Assembly: GCA_026874595.1 (NCBI GenBank)
Contig: CM049318.1
Location: 49,752,750-49,816,749 of the forward strand
Direction: 5' to 3'
DNA from: Sipunculus nudus
Lineage: Eukaryota; Annelida; Sipuncula; Golfingiida; Sipunculidae
DNA length: 64,000 nucleotides
The position numbers were made by a program, and so were the translations under genes. Every line of letters begins with the position of its first letter. Within the stretch, counting starts at the first letter, position 1. Positions 11,167-24,250 of the stretch are shown in pieces. The notes beneath the pieces were generated by a model. The model ran no database searches. It was given only the letters and a program-made list of their open reading frames with translations, and was not told the origin of the DNA.

Positions 11167-11510
11167 TGTAGAAATCTGCACTCTGAGATATGCGAACCTC
11201 CGCCGTGTGCGATGTCAAAATTATGGTATGCTCCCCAACCCGTGTTTGCATTCACCTATTCGGCCCATATTCCAAGGTTCATACGTGCATAAGTGACTGT
11301 GAATATTCCTTGATGACATTCCTGAATCCGGATCATGTGTTGGATCTACACTAAATCGGGTCGTTTCTTTATTGTCCCATTCCAAAAATGCCCTGAAAAT
11401 TTCATGAGATTCCGTTCATGATTGCGGGAGCAATGCTGTGAATAATCACACACACATACACTCACACACGAACCGGGATGATGGCATCCCTCCTGGAGGA
11501 GGCAATTACA
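11167..11510 (+). mobile_element. R1 element copy 2
   Basis: Nearly full length: GAAATCTGCA start, CCTCCGCCGTGT, CACCTATTCGGCCCATATT, TTTCATGAGATTCCGTTCAT, CACACACATACACTC tract, then CCTCCTGGAGGAGGCAA. The GGCGGAGG box is altered to GGAGGAGG. Confidence 0.8.
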
Positions 11511-12144
11511 TGAAGCAACATGAGCCTGAAACTGTATCACCTTCGACCAACAAAAACATTACAGACTGGTTCCTGTAAACTTATACCGCCAGTGATTGTC
11601 TACACTTCGGGGTGTTATGGAAGGAGTTGTTCACCACTGTTTATCTAGAATACTGCGAAGGATAGAGAAATCTCAGGTGGGTTTGTCGAGTTAGTAATTG
11701 GCTCTCTTTCAAGATTCTGAGCCGCTTTGCTGCCTGTATCTTCATTAAAGCTATCCGCGGAAGTTTGTCCGCCACATACTCTCTATCGCTTATGCAGAGT
11801 CGACAGGTAAGTAACCTTAATTCTCTTCTGTGACAGGCTAACGATATACAGTTTTATAAGACTAAAACCAATGTCCAATTCAAATTTAAATCCTAGCCCC
11901 GGTAAATGAGGAGGTGTGTCCTTTGTTATCCTGATAAAACAGTTTTCAACTTATTAAAGCCAAGTTTAAGGACTTCTTGAACCTTCTTCACGAGTTAAAA
12001 GCAGTGGGCCTTATTAGGTTGTTATCATCTGATTGTATGGTATATACGTGGCTCTAATTTAAAATTGAGTTCTTTAGTGGATATTGGACTGTTTACATCA
12101 TTCGAAAATCAAACCAAAATGTGACAGCATTATGGTTTCAGGGA

Positions 12145-12455
12145 TACACTAGAAATCTGCATTCTAAGGAATGCAAGCCTATGCCATGTAGTTGCATTCA
12201 CTTATTCGGCTTATATTCTTAGGTGCATAAGTGTACATTTGTGAATACTCCTCAATGATGTTCCTAAATACGGATCATGTTCCAGATCCACACCAAATAC
12301 TTATCCTTTCTTCCATCGCCCATTTCCGAAATGCCCTGAAAATTTCATGAGATTCCGTTCATGACTGCGTGAGTTTTGTTGTGAAAAAACACACACCCAG
12401 ACACAAACACACACACAAACAATTACACGCACACCTTCCTTGATGAGGAAATAAC
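12145..12455 (+). mobile_element. R1 element copy 3
   Basis: Starts CTAGAAATCTGCATTCTAAG with the GCATTC/GAATGC hairpin intact. It includes TTTCATGAGATTCCGTTCAT and an ACACACACAAAC tract. The 3' GGCGGAGG box is degraded to TGATGAGGA, and part of the 5' third is missing. Confidence 0.8.
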
Positions 12456-12599
12456 CTGGTCAAATCTGATCACTGATGATTTTCTTCATGTCAGTTAATG
12501 TCAGTCTGGACATGTTTCTATACCCAAACCTTGGTACCTGAAATCTAATATAAACGGGGCAGTGTGCATCGCGGAGCCACTACACGTGTCGACCAGGAA

Positions 12600-12740
12600 A
12601 TGTTTTTGACTGACTTGGCCCAGAAAACGCACTATATGTTCCTGCTGGCTAAAAAACCGCATGTTGCGGCTCACGATCGAACCTCCGGTCACGCGGCCTT
12701 GTTATGGTAACCAGACACACATGGACTGTGTTTACAAACA
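12600..12740 (-). repeat. R3 dispersed repeat, copy a
   Basis: On the minus strand GTGTGTCTGGTTACCATAAC continues into AAGGCCGCGTGACCGGAGG and TTCGATCGTGAG. The GTTTACCATAACAAG...CGTGACC phrase recurs at 24.09 and 54.13 kb. The TTCGATC piece recalls a tRNA-type B box, but the other copies lack it, so a SINE call would be weak. Confidence 0.45.
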
Positions 12741-13042
12741 CGCAGAGCCATAACAAGGTGTAAAAACAGGTATGTTTTTTAATTGAATTTGTGTCCTCTC
12801 GCAATAATGTCACAATAAATGTCCGTACTTATTCATCTTCCTAAGTTTTCTTCTGCCGGTGATAAATGAACTCATTTCTTGCCTCATTGCAAAAATGTCT
12901 CTCGGAAATTGTCTTATGATTAAATTTTAAAAAAAGATCATTGATAAACGTGTAAACAAAAGAGACAATAAGTAGACTGTAGTCACATTGGTTAATAAGT
13001 AAAATAAACTGCTTAGCAAAAGTATTTATCGGCAAAGAATTA

Positions 13043-13412
13043 ATAGCTAGAAATCGGCATTTCAAGGAATGCATGCCTCCGCCATTTTGGGGTCCCTATT
13101 GTGTTATGCTCCAAAAAAAGTTTTTATTCGTGCACTCATTCGGTCCATACTCCCAGGTTTATTCGTGCATACGTGACTGTAGATTTGTATTTTTGTACTT
13201 GGTTTTATATTCCTTGACGACGTTTCTGAATCCGGATCATGTGCCGGTTCCACACCAAAATCAAATCAATTCTTTCTTGGCACATTCCAAAAATACCCTG
13301 AAAATATGTGTTTATGTCTGTAAGAGTAATATTTTGAAAAATCACACAAACACACACGTACAAACACACACACACGAAGGGGGGTGAACGCACACCCTCC
13401 TGGCGAAGGCAA
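13043..13412 (+). mobile_element. R1 element copy 4
   Basis: Carries GCATGCCTCCGCCATTTT, CACTCATTCGGTCCATACT, CTGAATCCGGATCATGTGCC, an ACACACACAC tract, and the end CCTCCTGGCGAAGGCAA. A T-rich internal expansion near 13180 is private to this copy. Confidence 0.8.
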
Positions 13413-14755
13413 ATATCAAGACACTGATATGTCTTTAACGCAGACTGACAAATGAAAAAAGCAGACACAGGGCAAATATGCCAAAGGACAGACAGACGCC
13501 GGGGAAAATGTAATCTAGGCCTGACATTTCAGAGATAGATTTTGTAGGCGAATAAGAGAAACAGTGTTTCAGAAATAACCCATTTCGGTTGAAATCCTGT
13601 ATATTCTATTTTCCCCCATCAGCTGTTCCAGTAAGAGAAATGATAACCAGAACATCGCAGCTGGCCCGGTGTCTATCTTCGTAGCACTTTTAATGCTTTC
13701 ATTCCTTTGTTTCAATAAAACATCAGGACAATACTTCACACCTGCGTGAATTGGCACGAAGCGGTAAATCGTGTTTAACATTTATTGTCTATTATTCTTA
13801 TATGAACTGGAGAAGCACAGCTGGATGCGGCCAAAGTAACAGATGGATGAGCAGAGCAGCACGGACTGCAGTCTGAGATACGCTCCTCAAACAGCGGTTA
13901 CATATACACTTCAGTCGTCCCAGATCTTCTTTGTTATAACCGCTGCTTTCATAAGAAATATTCCCTTGGTTCTACCACCAGGGTTGCATATACTTATAAT
14001 CAGACCAATGGGTGTGATGTTGCACTGTGCATCCAGCTCCAGGTTTTGAACATGCGACATCCGCTCTCGTTGGTCTGATTTCAATGTTCTGGCACAGGGC
14101 CTATAGGTACATGGCCTTAGTTCCCTAGCGCGCAGTTTTTTTTTGTTTTTTATATATTTATAGTATATTAATAAGTACAGGTCCATGAAATCGGAATAAG
14201 GGTTTTATATTGACTGTGAAGGGAATAATCATGAAGCAATAACCTATGACATCAAAGACATAAAAAAGAATCCCTGTTGTTGTCCAGGTTTCAGCATTTC
14301 TGTTTAACATTCCGTTGCATAGTCTAACTTCTAAAGGTAACCAGAAGATAACGCCCTTCTCAGTAATATTCAGTAATATTTATTTAATTGCTTTTCTCTT
14401 GAGCACGCAGATTAAACCAGAATATCAATTCCACGTGCTCACAGTTCGAATGAAATCATATTGTCCACAGGACAGCCGTGCACTTCTATGTCCGAAGAAA
14501 AGGAAATTTTTTTTTCTATCGTTTTGTTAAATCGATTTTAATGATTGTAAAATAAAACTTCATTCAGTAATTTATACTGATGTGCAAGATACCAAGATGT
14601 CAAAAGACCTGTTAATGATCGAAAGCTCAAGAGGTCAAATTGTAAGCGGGCACATTTTGCCTTGGGTAGGTTCGTGTACGTGGATTGACTTTGATTCAGG
14701 CCGTCGGGGGTTTGTTACTCGGATCAATGTTCCTTGGAACACTCGATCATAGCCG
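13413..14755. other. No convincing feature
   Basis: Several 70-90 codon frames occur, for example minus 13569-13781, but without splice signals or recognisable domains. A T-rich run lies near 14137-14150. Confidence 0.4.
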
Positions 14756-15018
14756 CCACAAGGAGGGTATGCCTTCATTCCCGTTCATTGGTTTGTGTGT
14801 GTGAGTGCGTTTGTACGATTGTTCACGACATATCATACGTATATGATAAAAAAATCATATATGTTTTGGTGTGGATCCGGCCCATGACCAGGATTTAGGA
14901 ACGTCATCGAGGAATATTCACATATGTGAAGGCAATTATACACGAATGAACCTGGAAATATGCTCCGAATAAGTGAATGGCGGAGGTTTGCATTCAATAG
15001 AATGCACATTTCTAGTTT
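14756..15018 (-). mobile_element. R1 element copy 5 (minus)
   Basis: In reverse complement: 5' GAAATGTGCATTCTATTGAA, AAACCTCCGCC, CACTTATTCGG, GAATATTCCTCGATGAC and the GGATCCACACCAAAAC phrase, then a short CACACA tract and CATACCCTCCTTG. Internally deleted in the TTTCATGAGATTCC part. Confidence 0.75.
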
Positions 15019-16751
15019 GTATGGGTGGTTGCTGTCGATCAACTTACTTGTAACTTAATAAACAGAGATATAAATGAACTACAACCTTAAACTACTTGAC
15101 GGTCACATTAGCTCTGCTGTGATTCTAGAAGGTAGTCACACCACATAGATACTGACTTCATAATCCAAGAGTAAACACTTACCCCGAGGGGTTAGTTTGA
15201 ACTAAATTTTATGTCACCCCGGAACTGTTCAAATTCCCCCTGGCTGATTAATCTAAATGATAAGTTCTAATGCTTTCAACCCATGATCTGGTTTTACGAT
15301 AAACCACGTGATGGATACGAGATTCAAGAGATGGAATACATCTTTGAAATAAAATTGTAGCAAGATATAAATTATTTTGTAAATCACATTTATATGGACT
15401 CATACAATTCACCAAAGTGTATATTATACATATTTAATCTATGAATGGTATCTACACCATCCCATGCAGACATGCATAAATTAATTATTGTAAAACCAGC
15501 GGGAATCACCGGAGCTATACAAATATACAAATGCCTACTTGATAGAACGTATGTATCTGTAATAAAACGCAAGTGTAAGCTTATGACAGCTGCTTATTAG
15601 TTAAATCAATTTTAAAGACTACACATGTATCAGTACATACACATGTTCCGAAATATTCACATCATATGTTCCCCTGTGTACGAAATGGTTTTATTTTGCA
15701 GATTTGGTGCAGCCTTTTATGTTTTGTTTCTCGCACATTTTCAGTCTTGAGATCCCGGGGGGGGGGGGTCGATTTTTTATAATTTATCAAAATATAACTT
15801 GCCCATTTATAAAATAAAGACAAACAAACGTGGTCATCCAAAAGTATGAAACAACATTGAAACATGGAAATTTTAATTAAAGGCAAACCGATTTCCCATT
15901 ATAATCGATGTTATGCTCTAAATACTCTGCAGCATTTGAAGTTTATTTTACATCCGTGTAAATTATAAATAACTAGTAACACTAATTTCTTCCCTGTGTG
16001 CGGTTATTATATTTATGCAGCTTATCAGCTTATTGGAAATATGATTTCTGGCATTTACGTTAGGCATTTTATAAAACGCGCATTTTCTTATATATTTATG
16101 CACCTTTGGTGAATGCATTTTGGTTCGATAATAGATAAACATTAATCAATAATGTTGGTATATCTAATATTTCTGTCTCTTTTTTAATAGATTATCTCTT
16201 CCCCATCGGCGAGGACAAAAAAAAGTTCAACAATGTGCCCTCATTGAACGAATATATATCCCAATCCTAGCTCGCTTTTCTTGGCAATATACGTTTAGAA
16301 TGCTTACTAGTGCAAGCTTAAAAACAAAGGCCATGCATATATATACACTGAGCGGTAAAAAAATATAATTCATTTAAAGCAATCAAGACTATATCTCCAC
16401 TAAGATAAGGCAAGGTGAAGAAAAGTTCAATACAAAATTCAATATTTAATTATTCCTGTAAGGAAGATGTAAAAGCCTAACGAAGCTGACCATTCCACCT
16501 GAACAGCGGAAGTCATGGCCAAGAAATCACTCAAATAGAAATGTTTAGGTCTGCATACATGCATTGTGGGTATATTTCCAACTTATTCATTTAAAATACA
16601 AACAGATTTGAGCATGGTATAGAAACACGGTTTTCGTCCTATGTTTCTTTTTTCATCTTTTGTTTTTATTGGTGGTGGGTTTTTAATGGCATATGACCAT
16701 CATAATTAAAAATATTACAAAAATGATTAATGTGGTTTCTGGTGGGTACGC
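15019..16751. other. AT-rich, no gene
   Basis: No feature beyond a G run of about 11 at 15758-15768 and scattered AT tracts. Confidence 0.5.
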
Positions 16752-16852
16752 GGGGGGGGGGGGGGGGGGGGCTACAGCCACTGAATAACTATATACCTTA
16801 GGTCAACCTATTTCGATTACGACCTATCCCCCTCTCCCCCCCCCCCCCCCCC
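16752..16852. repeat. G20 tract facing C17 tract
   Basis: A 20 bp G run at 16752-16771 is followed 64 bp later by a 17 bp C run at 16836-16852. The pair could fold back as G:C and the G run could form a quadruplex. Run lengths in such tracts are prone to assembly error. Confidence 0.9.
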
Positions 16853-16915
16853 ACCCATGTTATCAACACGTGGATATAAACAAAAGGGACAACCTGTACA
16901 CCGTGGGATTTGTTC
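16853..16915 (+). repeat. R6 short dispersed repeat, copy 1
   Basis: The phrase GTTAT-AACAC-TGGATATAAACAAAA followed by a CCTGTA-AC-GT-GGATTT block also occurs at 59545-59612. Both copies abut C-rich sequence on the left. Confidence 0.6.
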
Positions 16916-19309
16916 AAGGGAATATGTGTACTTGACATATGTCAGATATATATGAGTGGGCCCCCTTAACTTACGTCAATTAAGCATCGAATGGTTCGTA
17001 CAACACCAACGGGGAATTTCGTCTGTGAAATTTTATCTGGAGAAATTATTTTTCGGTGTCCTATTTTTTTTCTAAATTAAATGTCGATATCTGAAGATTT
17101 AAGGTCGAGATCCCGAGATATTTTTTCTCTGTCCCAAATTACCCACCGTACAAAATGTTCAAGATGAGGAAATAAAAAATGTTTAGCCTCGCGAATATAA
17201 ATCCAACCAAGGAATTTTACATGTTAGTAATTCTTTGAATTGATTTCAATTCACCTTAACAAGTAAAGTATATATATAATATATATTCATATATGTTCTT
17301 TGAATAATATACTCTTTTTCTCTCTATTGAGCATTTTATTCTCCTATATGATTCAATACATAATTTGGGAAAATCAGTATAGTATATTATTAACACTTCT
17401 GTAAAATAATTCTTTCAAATAATGAAAAAAAATGAATGGTTTGACAATGGTAAACATGTAAAATTCATATGTATTCAGTAATATAATCACGTATTAACCT
17501 TTGTTAATCACGGTAGTCTTTCTTTGCTCATCAATAAAATCATACTTAAGAAAGGTCAACCCTGCAATCAAGCTAGAAGGCGGTGGAGAGGTTTTGCGTT
17601 AACGGTCACCAAATACGGAGGCCCGCAGTAATAAACCGACTAACGAGATTGACTTATATTTGCTTGGAATGGTGGAAAGAATATCGTCAGAGATGTTTTT
17701 GAATCCATCGAAAACTGTCGATATTGCGCAATCGTGTGGGTGGATTATTCCATAGGCTTGGTTTTTGGCTGCAGAACAAGCTTTTTTATTATCACCCTTG
17801 TGCGGGCGTCAAGTATATTTACAGAGGAATAAGCAACATGCCAAGTTCGTTTTAATACAGTGTTTCAGAATATTAATATTTTAGTTGTTATGTTTGTATG
17901 ATGGCTTTGTCTTTGCTGACCTCTGTGGTGTGGGAACTATAAAACAAATGCCAAACACGTATTATTACTCATATATGTAGCAGTTGCAAACTAATAACTG
18001 ATGATAATAATAATTCTCATTTTCATCTCAAATTAACACATCGTATATAGCAAACGTCACCTGCGCGGTCATGATCTTTAGCCTTTTCCTGTAAATTAAA
18101 AAACATTAACGATATAGTGAATGGTATCAGAATGCCACAAATAGATGTAGAATAAAGCAAAATAAGAGTATATACTGTAGTTCATCTTTCAGAATAAATG
18201 CTATTGCCCTTTGTTTGAAACTCATTCGCAGATAAACGTCAATTAAACCGACGCAATAACACCTGCCGTATTACGTCAGGGCCTCATTATAGATTAATCA
18301 CGTCACTGCAGAGATTCGGAACCACGGGCGCTAGGCTGTCTCCGAAGATGATGGGAATCGTGTTTCACAAGTATATTTTTTTTTGCAAGGCCTTTAACGT
18401 TTTATCACATATCCTTTGGAAATAAAATGAACATTGATACCACAGGGTTTTATCTACGGCTTAAATACTGCCCGTTAACTGCAAATCGTCACCCACTTCC
18501 TCCCGACCCGTGTCCTGTATGAGCTTTTCATGACCTTTCTTGATGAGTCGCCAATACGACTTCGCTTATATCTTACCGCACGGGAGGAACCCCGACTAAA
18601 TAAGGAAACTTAATGACAGTTTGGTCGTTCTCAAAAACATATTAGGCAAAAATCTTTCCCCCGCTATCGGATAAGTTCCTCAGAGTTAGCCGACCGGTAT
18701 TCTTTCATGTCTTGCTCATCCGCTTACGCGACGGGTCTTTTTTGTATCCCAGGAATTAAGTTCTTTCACTATCATGTTGAATTAGGTTTAACTAAATGTC
18801 ACGTGCTATTTAAAAATATTACACCTGGCACTTATATAAAATTTTCTATATATCTTCATTTATCTTAAACTAAATTATTGCATTCCTTCATCATGCGAAA
18901 GAGAATTAAGATTAGTTTAACCTAATAGTGACATATAAACTACGTATTCAGGGAGCATTTACATGTTTATGATTTTATATTGTAGTTTAAAATATTTAAA
19001 GTATCTATATTGTACATCTAGATTATGTATGTTAATGTTTCAACCATGAGTACGACATCTTTTCTTTACAATTTCTTTATTGGGCTGTAAGTATAAGCAT
19101 ATTATTATAATACCTATGTGATTATAATAAATAGTAGATAAACTTTCCATTTGGTACACCCAAAGAAGTTCGGAATTTTGTGTAAAGGTCCAAAGAATAA
19201 TGTTTAAACATTTTAGACCGTAGCAACCACGTCAGATTTTGAAATGAGGATCTGATTATTGTAGATGGGAATATTACATGAAATGAACACAATTAAGGTT
19301 TTCAGGAAC
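16916..19309. other. AT-rich, no gene
   Basis: AT-rich DNA with a TATATAATATATATTCATAT patch near 17272. The part at 18240-18760 is somewhat richer in GC but gave no convincing frame. Confidence 0.5.
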
Positions 19310-19720
19310 GCAGGGGAAAGCTTCTATGACACACCAAATTTCACTCGGACGCTCGGTTATGGGGGTCCAAGCGTCGCACCAGACGTGCAAGGATGGGCCT
19401 AGAGGATCAAAGTTGTCTCATGTAGTAGTCACTGACCCTTGCCGACTACCTAAAAACAGTCAGTCGTGTAAACATTGTGTTTACAATTGACCCTTAGATT
19501 TCACTCTGATCAAATAATCATGTAATTAATCACGCAATATCAAATCATATAATGATATGAAAATGACAAAAATATACCATATGACATAAACCTTATAATT
19601 TGACACAGATCATTCCCCATCGAGACGCGCCATATTGCAATGTGACGCACTAAAATTTTGGCCTGAGCGTGCCGGACTGTTCGCTTTTGTTTCCTGTTCA
19701 AAGTCATGTGAATCTTAGTG
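19310..19720 (+). repeat. R5 dispersed repeat, copy B
   Basis: Partner of 8420-8840. It retains ACGCTCGGTTATGG, CATATAATGATATGAAAATG and CACAGATCATTCCCC in the same order. Confidence 0.6.
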
Positions 19721-21116
19721 TACTGTTGTTCCTTAGGCAATATTCCAGAACACAAAATACAGTTACATTCTCAACCAGTCAGCTGCTAAATTAAGTATAT
19801 TTCGGGGATTTCTATTAGAGAAATCAGGTTTCTTATAGTGTAAATAAGCATCCTGGAATAGGTTGACTGCTTTCAGTATACATGTCTATCCTAAGAGCTA
19901 CTGCGTTTACTGATTTGATCGGCAGACATTTCAGTTGTCAGATACTACATCGCGGCTACAAAAAGAAGTTGAGATCTAAGCACAGTCACGTGAGAGATGG
20001 TGAACACATCAAATGGTTCTTGAAATTTAGCTGGTTGCCGGGAACCTGTGTAGTTTTCATGAAGTCCCCTTTCCGTTCTCCGCGACATTTAATCGAAGTG
20101 CATACACACGGTGCTTTTGCTGGCACTAAATGTAAGATCTCACTCGCCGGAATATTGTGTAATACAAGGACGTAAGAGAGACAAAAGTCTTGCTATGAAA
20201 GTGCTTTCTGTCTATAAATGATATGATCTCTTTCCAAATATAGATCGAAAGTGCCCGACTAATTTTTTGTTCTTCATTACTGCCAATTTCAACTGCACAG
20301 CAAATATAAGTTTTATTAAAAATAATTTATACCTTTACATATTTTTTCCTCTGACCATTTTGTTGCAACGCGATTATTTTAAAAAATTTAGATAGAAGCC
20401 CGATTTTAATTAAAAGAGTACAAGTGAGCTCACAAACTTCAAGTATAATTGGCTAGAATTATTAAAATATCTCTTTAAAATTATGATAAAATGTATCACA
20501 TTTGTAATGATATAATCTTCACATTTGAACTCTTTATGCTGTTATCGCCCATCGGATATAGCACAAATTGTTTGCTTAAAACTGTGTAGTAAACAACGGA
20601 TATGAGTACTATGCAAATATATCAGATGAGATATTGTTTCTCTCGAGTGTTATGACAATATCTGGAAAAACAATCACGATTTGTAATAAAAGGCAAGTAA
20701 TAAAAAGGAAGATTTATTTCTCTAGATAGGGAAATGGGCGAACCTATAGAGACGTGAAATCGAAATAGTCCCTGGTCGTATAGTGCAGTGTTAAAATTAT
20801 ATTGCAAAAAACGATAGCGGACATGACTAATTAGGATATTTAAATGTTATAATCTTTAACGAACATGTAAAGACGAGACGTGGTATTGACTGATGCGTCA
20901 TGCTTTTTTACCCTTTTTTTAAACTAACATTCACGGAGCAATATTAGTGACTTGTTTGATGTTAAAATTTATATTTTTATTGCATAATAGTAGTATAAAT
21001 TTTTATTCATATAACAATGTTATATATAATATTAATATATTAGGTTCGTAATTACTAAGAGCTTCATTACATTTTAGGTATTTTCTACCGTTATTGAATA
21101 AAGATAATCCCTTGTT
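19721..21116. other. AT-rich, no gene
   Basis: A 97-codon plus-strand frame at 19882-20175 has no splice context or recognisable motif. Confidence 0.45.
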
Positions 21117-21260
21117 TCAGGGGCGGATTTAGGATAGGGCAAGGGCGAGCGCTCCATCCTTCTCGACCAAAAATCTGGGATATAGAAAATACACGCTTAA
21201 TATCGAAAAGCAACGCCGAATTATGCGTGTGGTGCTGTTTTCTCCCCTCCATTTCAGTCT
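21117..21260 (+). repeat. GGGGCGGAT-type repeat fragment
   Basis: TTTCAGGGGCGGATTTAGGA resembles the ends and nested pieces of the insertion at 2850-3976 (TCAGGAGCGTAG, GTGGCGGATC). Likely one end of the same broad element family, truncated. Confidence 0.45.
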
Positions 21261-22079
21261 GCAAAAGTAATATAAAAAGTCTACCTGTGCCAAGTAGCTT
21301 TGAATAAAAGACTCAGTTGGTATTTAAATTGTTCTGGTAAGCCTGAGTTGATCATGATACAAGCCATCAGGAGAAATGTACTGCAACGGTCATCTATTTG
21401 ATGCATTGAATTTGTGGTAAACAGCCGATAATCTTAATATTAAGCTACGAGTGATGAATTAACACAAACAAATTCATGTGAATTCACAAACCAAACTAAA
21501 AACGTCTGCTAACGACGGTTTAAGAGTCAACTTTTCGTCATTTTTTGCGTGCAAATTAACTTTCGTGCAGTAACTCGTGCGAGCCATGCTTTATTCATGA
21601 AGTCATAAATTCAACAAACAGGCAAAGGGTTTTACCAACATGTTGAGTTAAAACAGAACTTTCTCGCACATGGTAGGCTTTGATAGAAACTATAACAATA
21701 AGCTAACGATTAATCTGGTTTATATCAAGTGACATCGAACTTGTTGGCCACGAGGCGTTGTTAAATTGACGAAAATATTTTTTTATCCTCGAGAGTTACA
21801 GTGCGGTCCTTGGTACAAGATATAAGGGCACTCTGATGCTGGTACACTGGTCGTTGACTCTGTATTGTCAGAGGGCCGAAATTGCGCTTTTATGCAATAG
21901 GGATGAGCCTTCCATTCCTGAGAACCTATTTCGCCCATGTACCATGTAAGCTTCTCAGCGCTTGAGACAAACTTGATCAATCATAGTTCAACTGAATCTG
22001 AGCCTAAGTTATTTAAGTCCTGTAATAAGTTTATTCCTCAACCAACAAGAAATTTATTTAAAAACATTAAGATTATGTA

Positions 22080-22545
22080 TAATAACCTTTCAGATTCAAA
22101 GGACAAACATAAAGATAACTTGAAAGTTTATTCTAAGGACAAACATAAAGATAACTTAGAATAAACTTTCAAATTAAAAAGACAAACATAACGATCAGTT
22201 AGAATAAGATTCAAATTTAAAGGACAAACATGAAGATAATTAAGAATAAAGTTACGAATTAAAGGACAAACATAAAGACATAAGGATTATTAATTTATTA
22301 ATAATTTTGACCCATTAAACGACAAACATTAAGATAATTTAAAAAATAAATCCATATTAAAGGAAAAACATAAAGGTAATTTAGAATAAACTTTCGAATT
22401 TAAAGGACAAAAAATTGAATATAATTTTGTATAAACTTTCCACATTAAAGGACAAACATAAAGATAATTTAGAATAAACTATCAAATTTAAAGAACAAAC
22501 ATAAAATTAATCTAGAATCAACTTTCCATATTATAGGACAACTAT
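22080..22545 (+). repeat. AT-rich minisatellite, unit about 48 bp
   Basis: About ten diverged units built on AAAGGACAAACATAAAGATA followed by AATTTAGAATAAACTTTC. Units vary by indels, and one copy near 22290 carries an extra ATTAATTTATTAATAAT palindrome. The unit is not in a coding register throughout. Confidence 0.85.
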
Positions 22546-23251
22546 TTAATGTTCAAACCAAAGATGCCAATTAGAAGTTTCTCCCTTCAGCAGGAACAAG
22601 AATATAAGGAAAAATGTATGATGATTCAATAGATTTGGTTTCACTCGAACGACTTATAAAAGTAAATGAAAGGTCTGAAGGGGAAGCAGTTTGGGTCACT
22701 TGGCAATTGGGCAGACTTCGATAGGATACTAACAATGTCTTAGCCCTTGAGGATGATCAAAACACTGAAGGACTATCATTATTCATGTATGCCTATCTGC
22801 TTCCTAGCTGTCACTAATAGGTAGTTCCAGGGTAAATAAGCTCTCGGTGGTTTCCAGTCTGTCTCCTTCAAAGAAAAAAGAAAAAAAACCATGTACTCTG
22901 GCTTAAATCAATTTGGTTATTAAATACCGATTGCCGTCGTAAAATTGCCTTTGTGACCAGCGTATTTTTTTTTTCTTATCCAAATACAAGGTGCTACGTG
23001 CTTCTTGGATACCATCTGATTGATACATTAGATTTTAATCTTCGGCATTGACTTTGAAAATCCTTTTGGGAGGGATTATTTTCTCTTGATTGGAACGGCA
23101 GGGCGTGTGAAGAAATCCAATTTATGTTTTCCTTCTCTCCACACAATAAACCTTTAACCTGAAAATATCATATTTGCAAAGTACATCTTTTAATAACTAC
23201 ACTTTTTAAGGGATAGCTCCGTGGTTTGTTGGTGTCTATTTAATGAGAATT
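22546..23251. other. No recognisable feature
   Basis: No gene or known repeat supported; one A-rich run near 22880 and one T-rich run near 22970. Confidence 0.5.
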
Positions 23252-23482
23252 AAGATACCGCCCTAACAGTCGAGGGGTAAAACGCTCGGCTCCCTCCACT
23301 GGCGACCCAGGTTCGATCCCCGGAGTTGCCATGAGTGTAGTTTGTATGAGCTGGTTATTTTCTCCGGGTCCTCCGGTTTCCCCACCCCTACAGACTACCA
23401 AACGCCACTGTCTGAGCCATGGGGAGTGCCTCGGATTAGTTATTATATCAAGGCGTTCGATCTATGAAAATAAATAAAGTTT
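23252..23482 (+). mobile_element. tRNA-derived SINE
   Basis: A tRNA-like head carries an A-box-like AACAGTCGAGGGG at about 23264 and a near-perfect B box GGTTCGATCCC at 23310-23320. The body contains GGTCCTCCGGTTTCC near 23378, like the conserved central domain of some invertebrate SINE superfamilies (the MetaSINE type comes to mind; unverified). The 3' end is AAAATAAATAAAGT. Length about 230 bp is normal for a SINE. No second copy was seen in the window. Confidence 0.7.
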
Positions 23483-24084
23483 ACATTTGTAACCACATCG
23501 AGAATACTATGCAATTTAACTCTTGCGCATGGATAGGAATAATCACGACCTGTCGTTAAGCAAGCCTGTGAGATTCTATTAAGATCACACATTTTGAACA
23601 GGGAACCAACAGACCCTTAGACCAAAGCCTAACCTCGACTCGATTGAGTTCTCTCCCCGATAATACTTTTCGTAAACAGCTTATCTTTGTCTAAACTATC
23701 CTTTCTTTTTAATTCCGTTGGTAGTCACTAGGTGTGTGTATGTTAGAGAGAGAGAGAAAAAAAGAGAGAGGTATGAAAAAGCTTGAATTTATAAATATCT
23801 ATTGCAAGAGATACACAGGAAGAGGCATTTGCCACGCTTGATACCGATCCAATTTATTTCAATGATGTTTTGCGTAAGTTTTCCGATTATTATATGTTAA
23901 GTTCACAATGGACTGCATATTAAACGATACATAAGCGTTTCCAATAATATGTGTATTGTCTCACAATATTAGTTCATTTTGACTCAATACAGACATTTCT
24001 AAAAAAACCTTCCCGGCACAAGGACACACCATCTTCAACTCCCCTGTTTTATTATTTTTTTATTATTTTGCTTGTTATTAAACC

Positions 24085-24250
24085 AAGACTACGTGTGAAT
24101 GTTTACCATAACAAGACTACGTGACCAGAGGTCTGATCTTGCATATGGGTGATAACTTCCAAACAAGGACAACAAACAAGAGAGAAAAACTCACTGAGAA
24201 AAAAGGTTGGAAGCTGAAAAAATCTTAATTTTTAAATCTTGATTTAAGGT
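24085..24250 (+). repeat. R3 dispersed repeat, copy b
   Basis: GTTTACCATAACAAGACTAC and GTGACCAGAGG are followed by ACTTCCAAACAAGGA and GCTGAAAAAATCTTAATTTT. Collinear with 54110-54265, so R3 is about 160 bp with a GCTTGAAAAATCTTTATTT-like 3' end. Confidence 0.6.

Noticed and set aside
13569-13781. 70-codon minus-strand frame
   Set aside because: Reasonable composition but no splice signal or motif.
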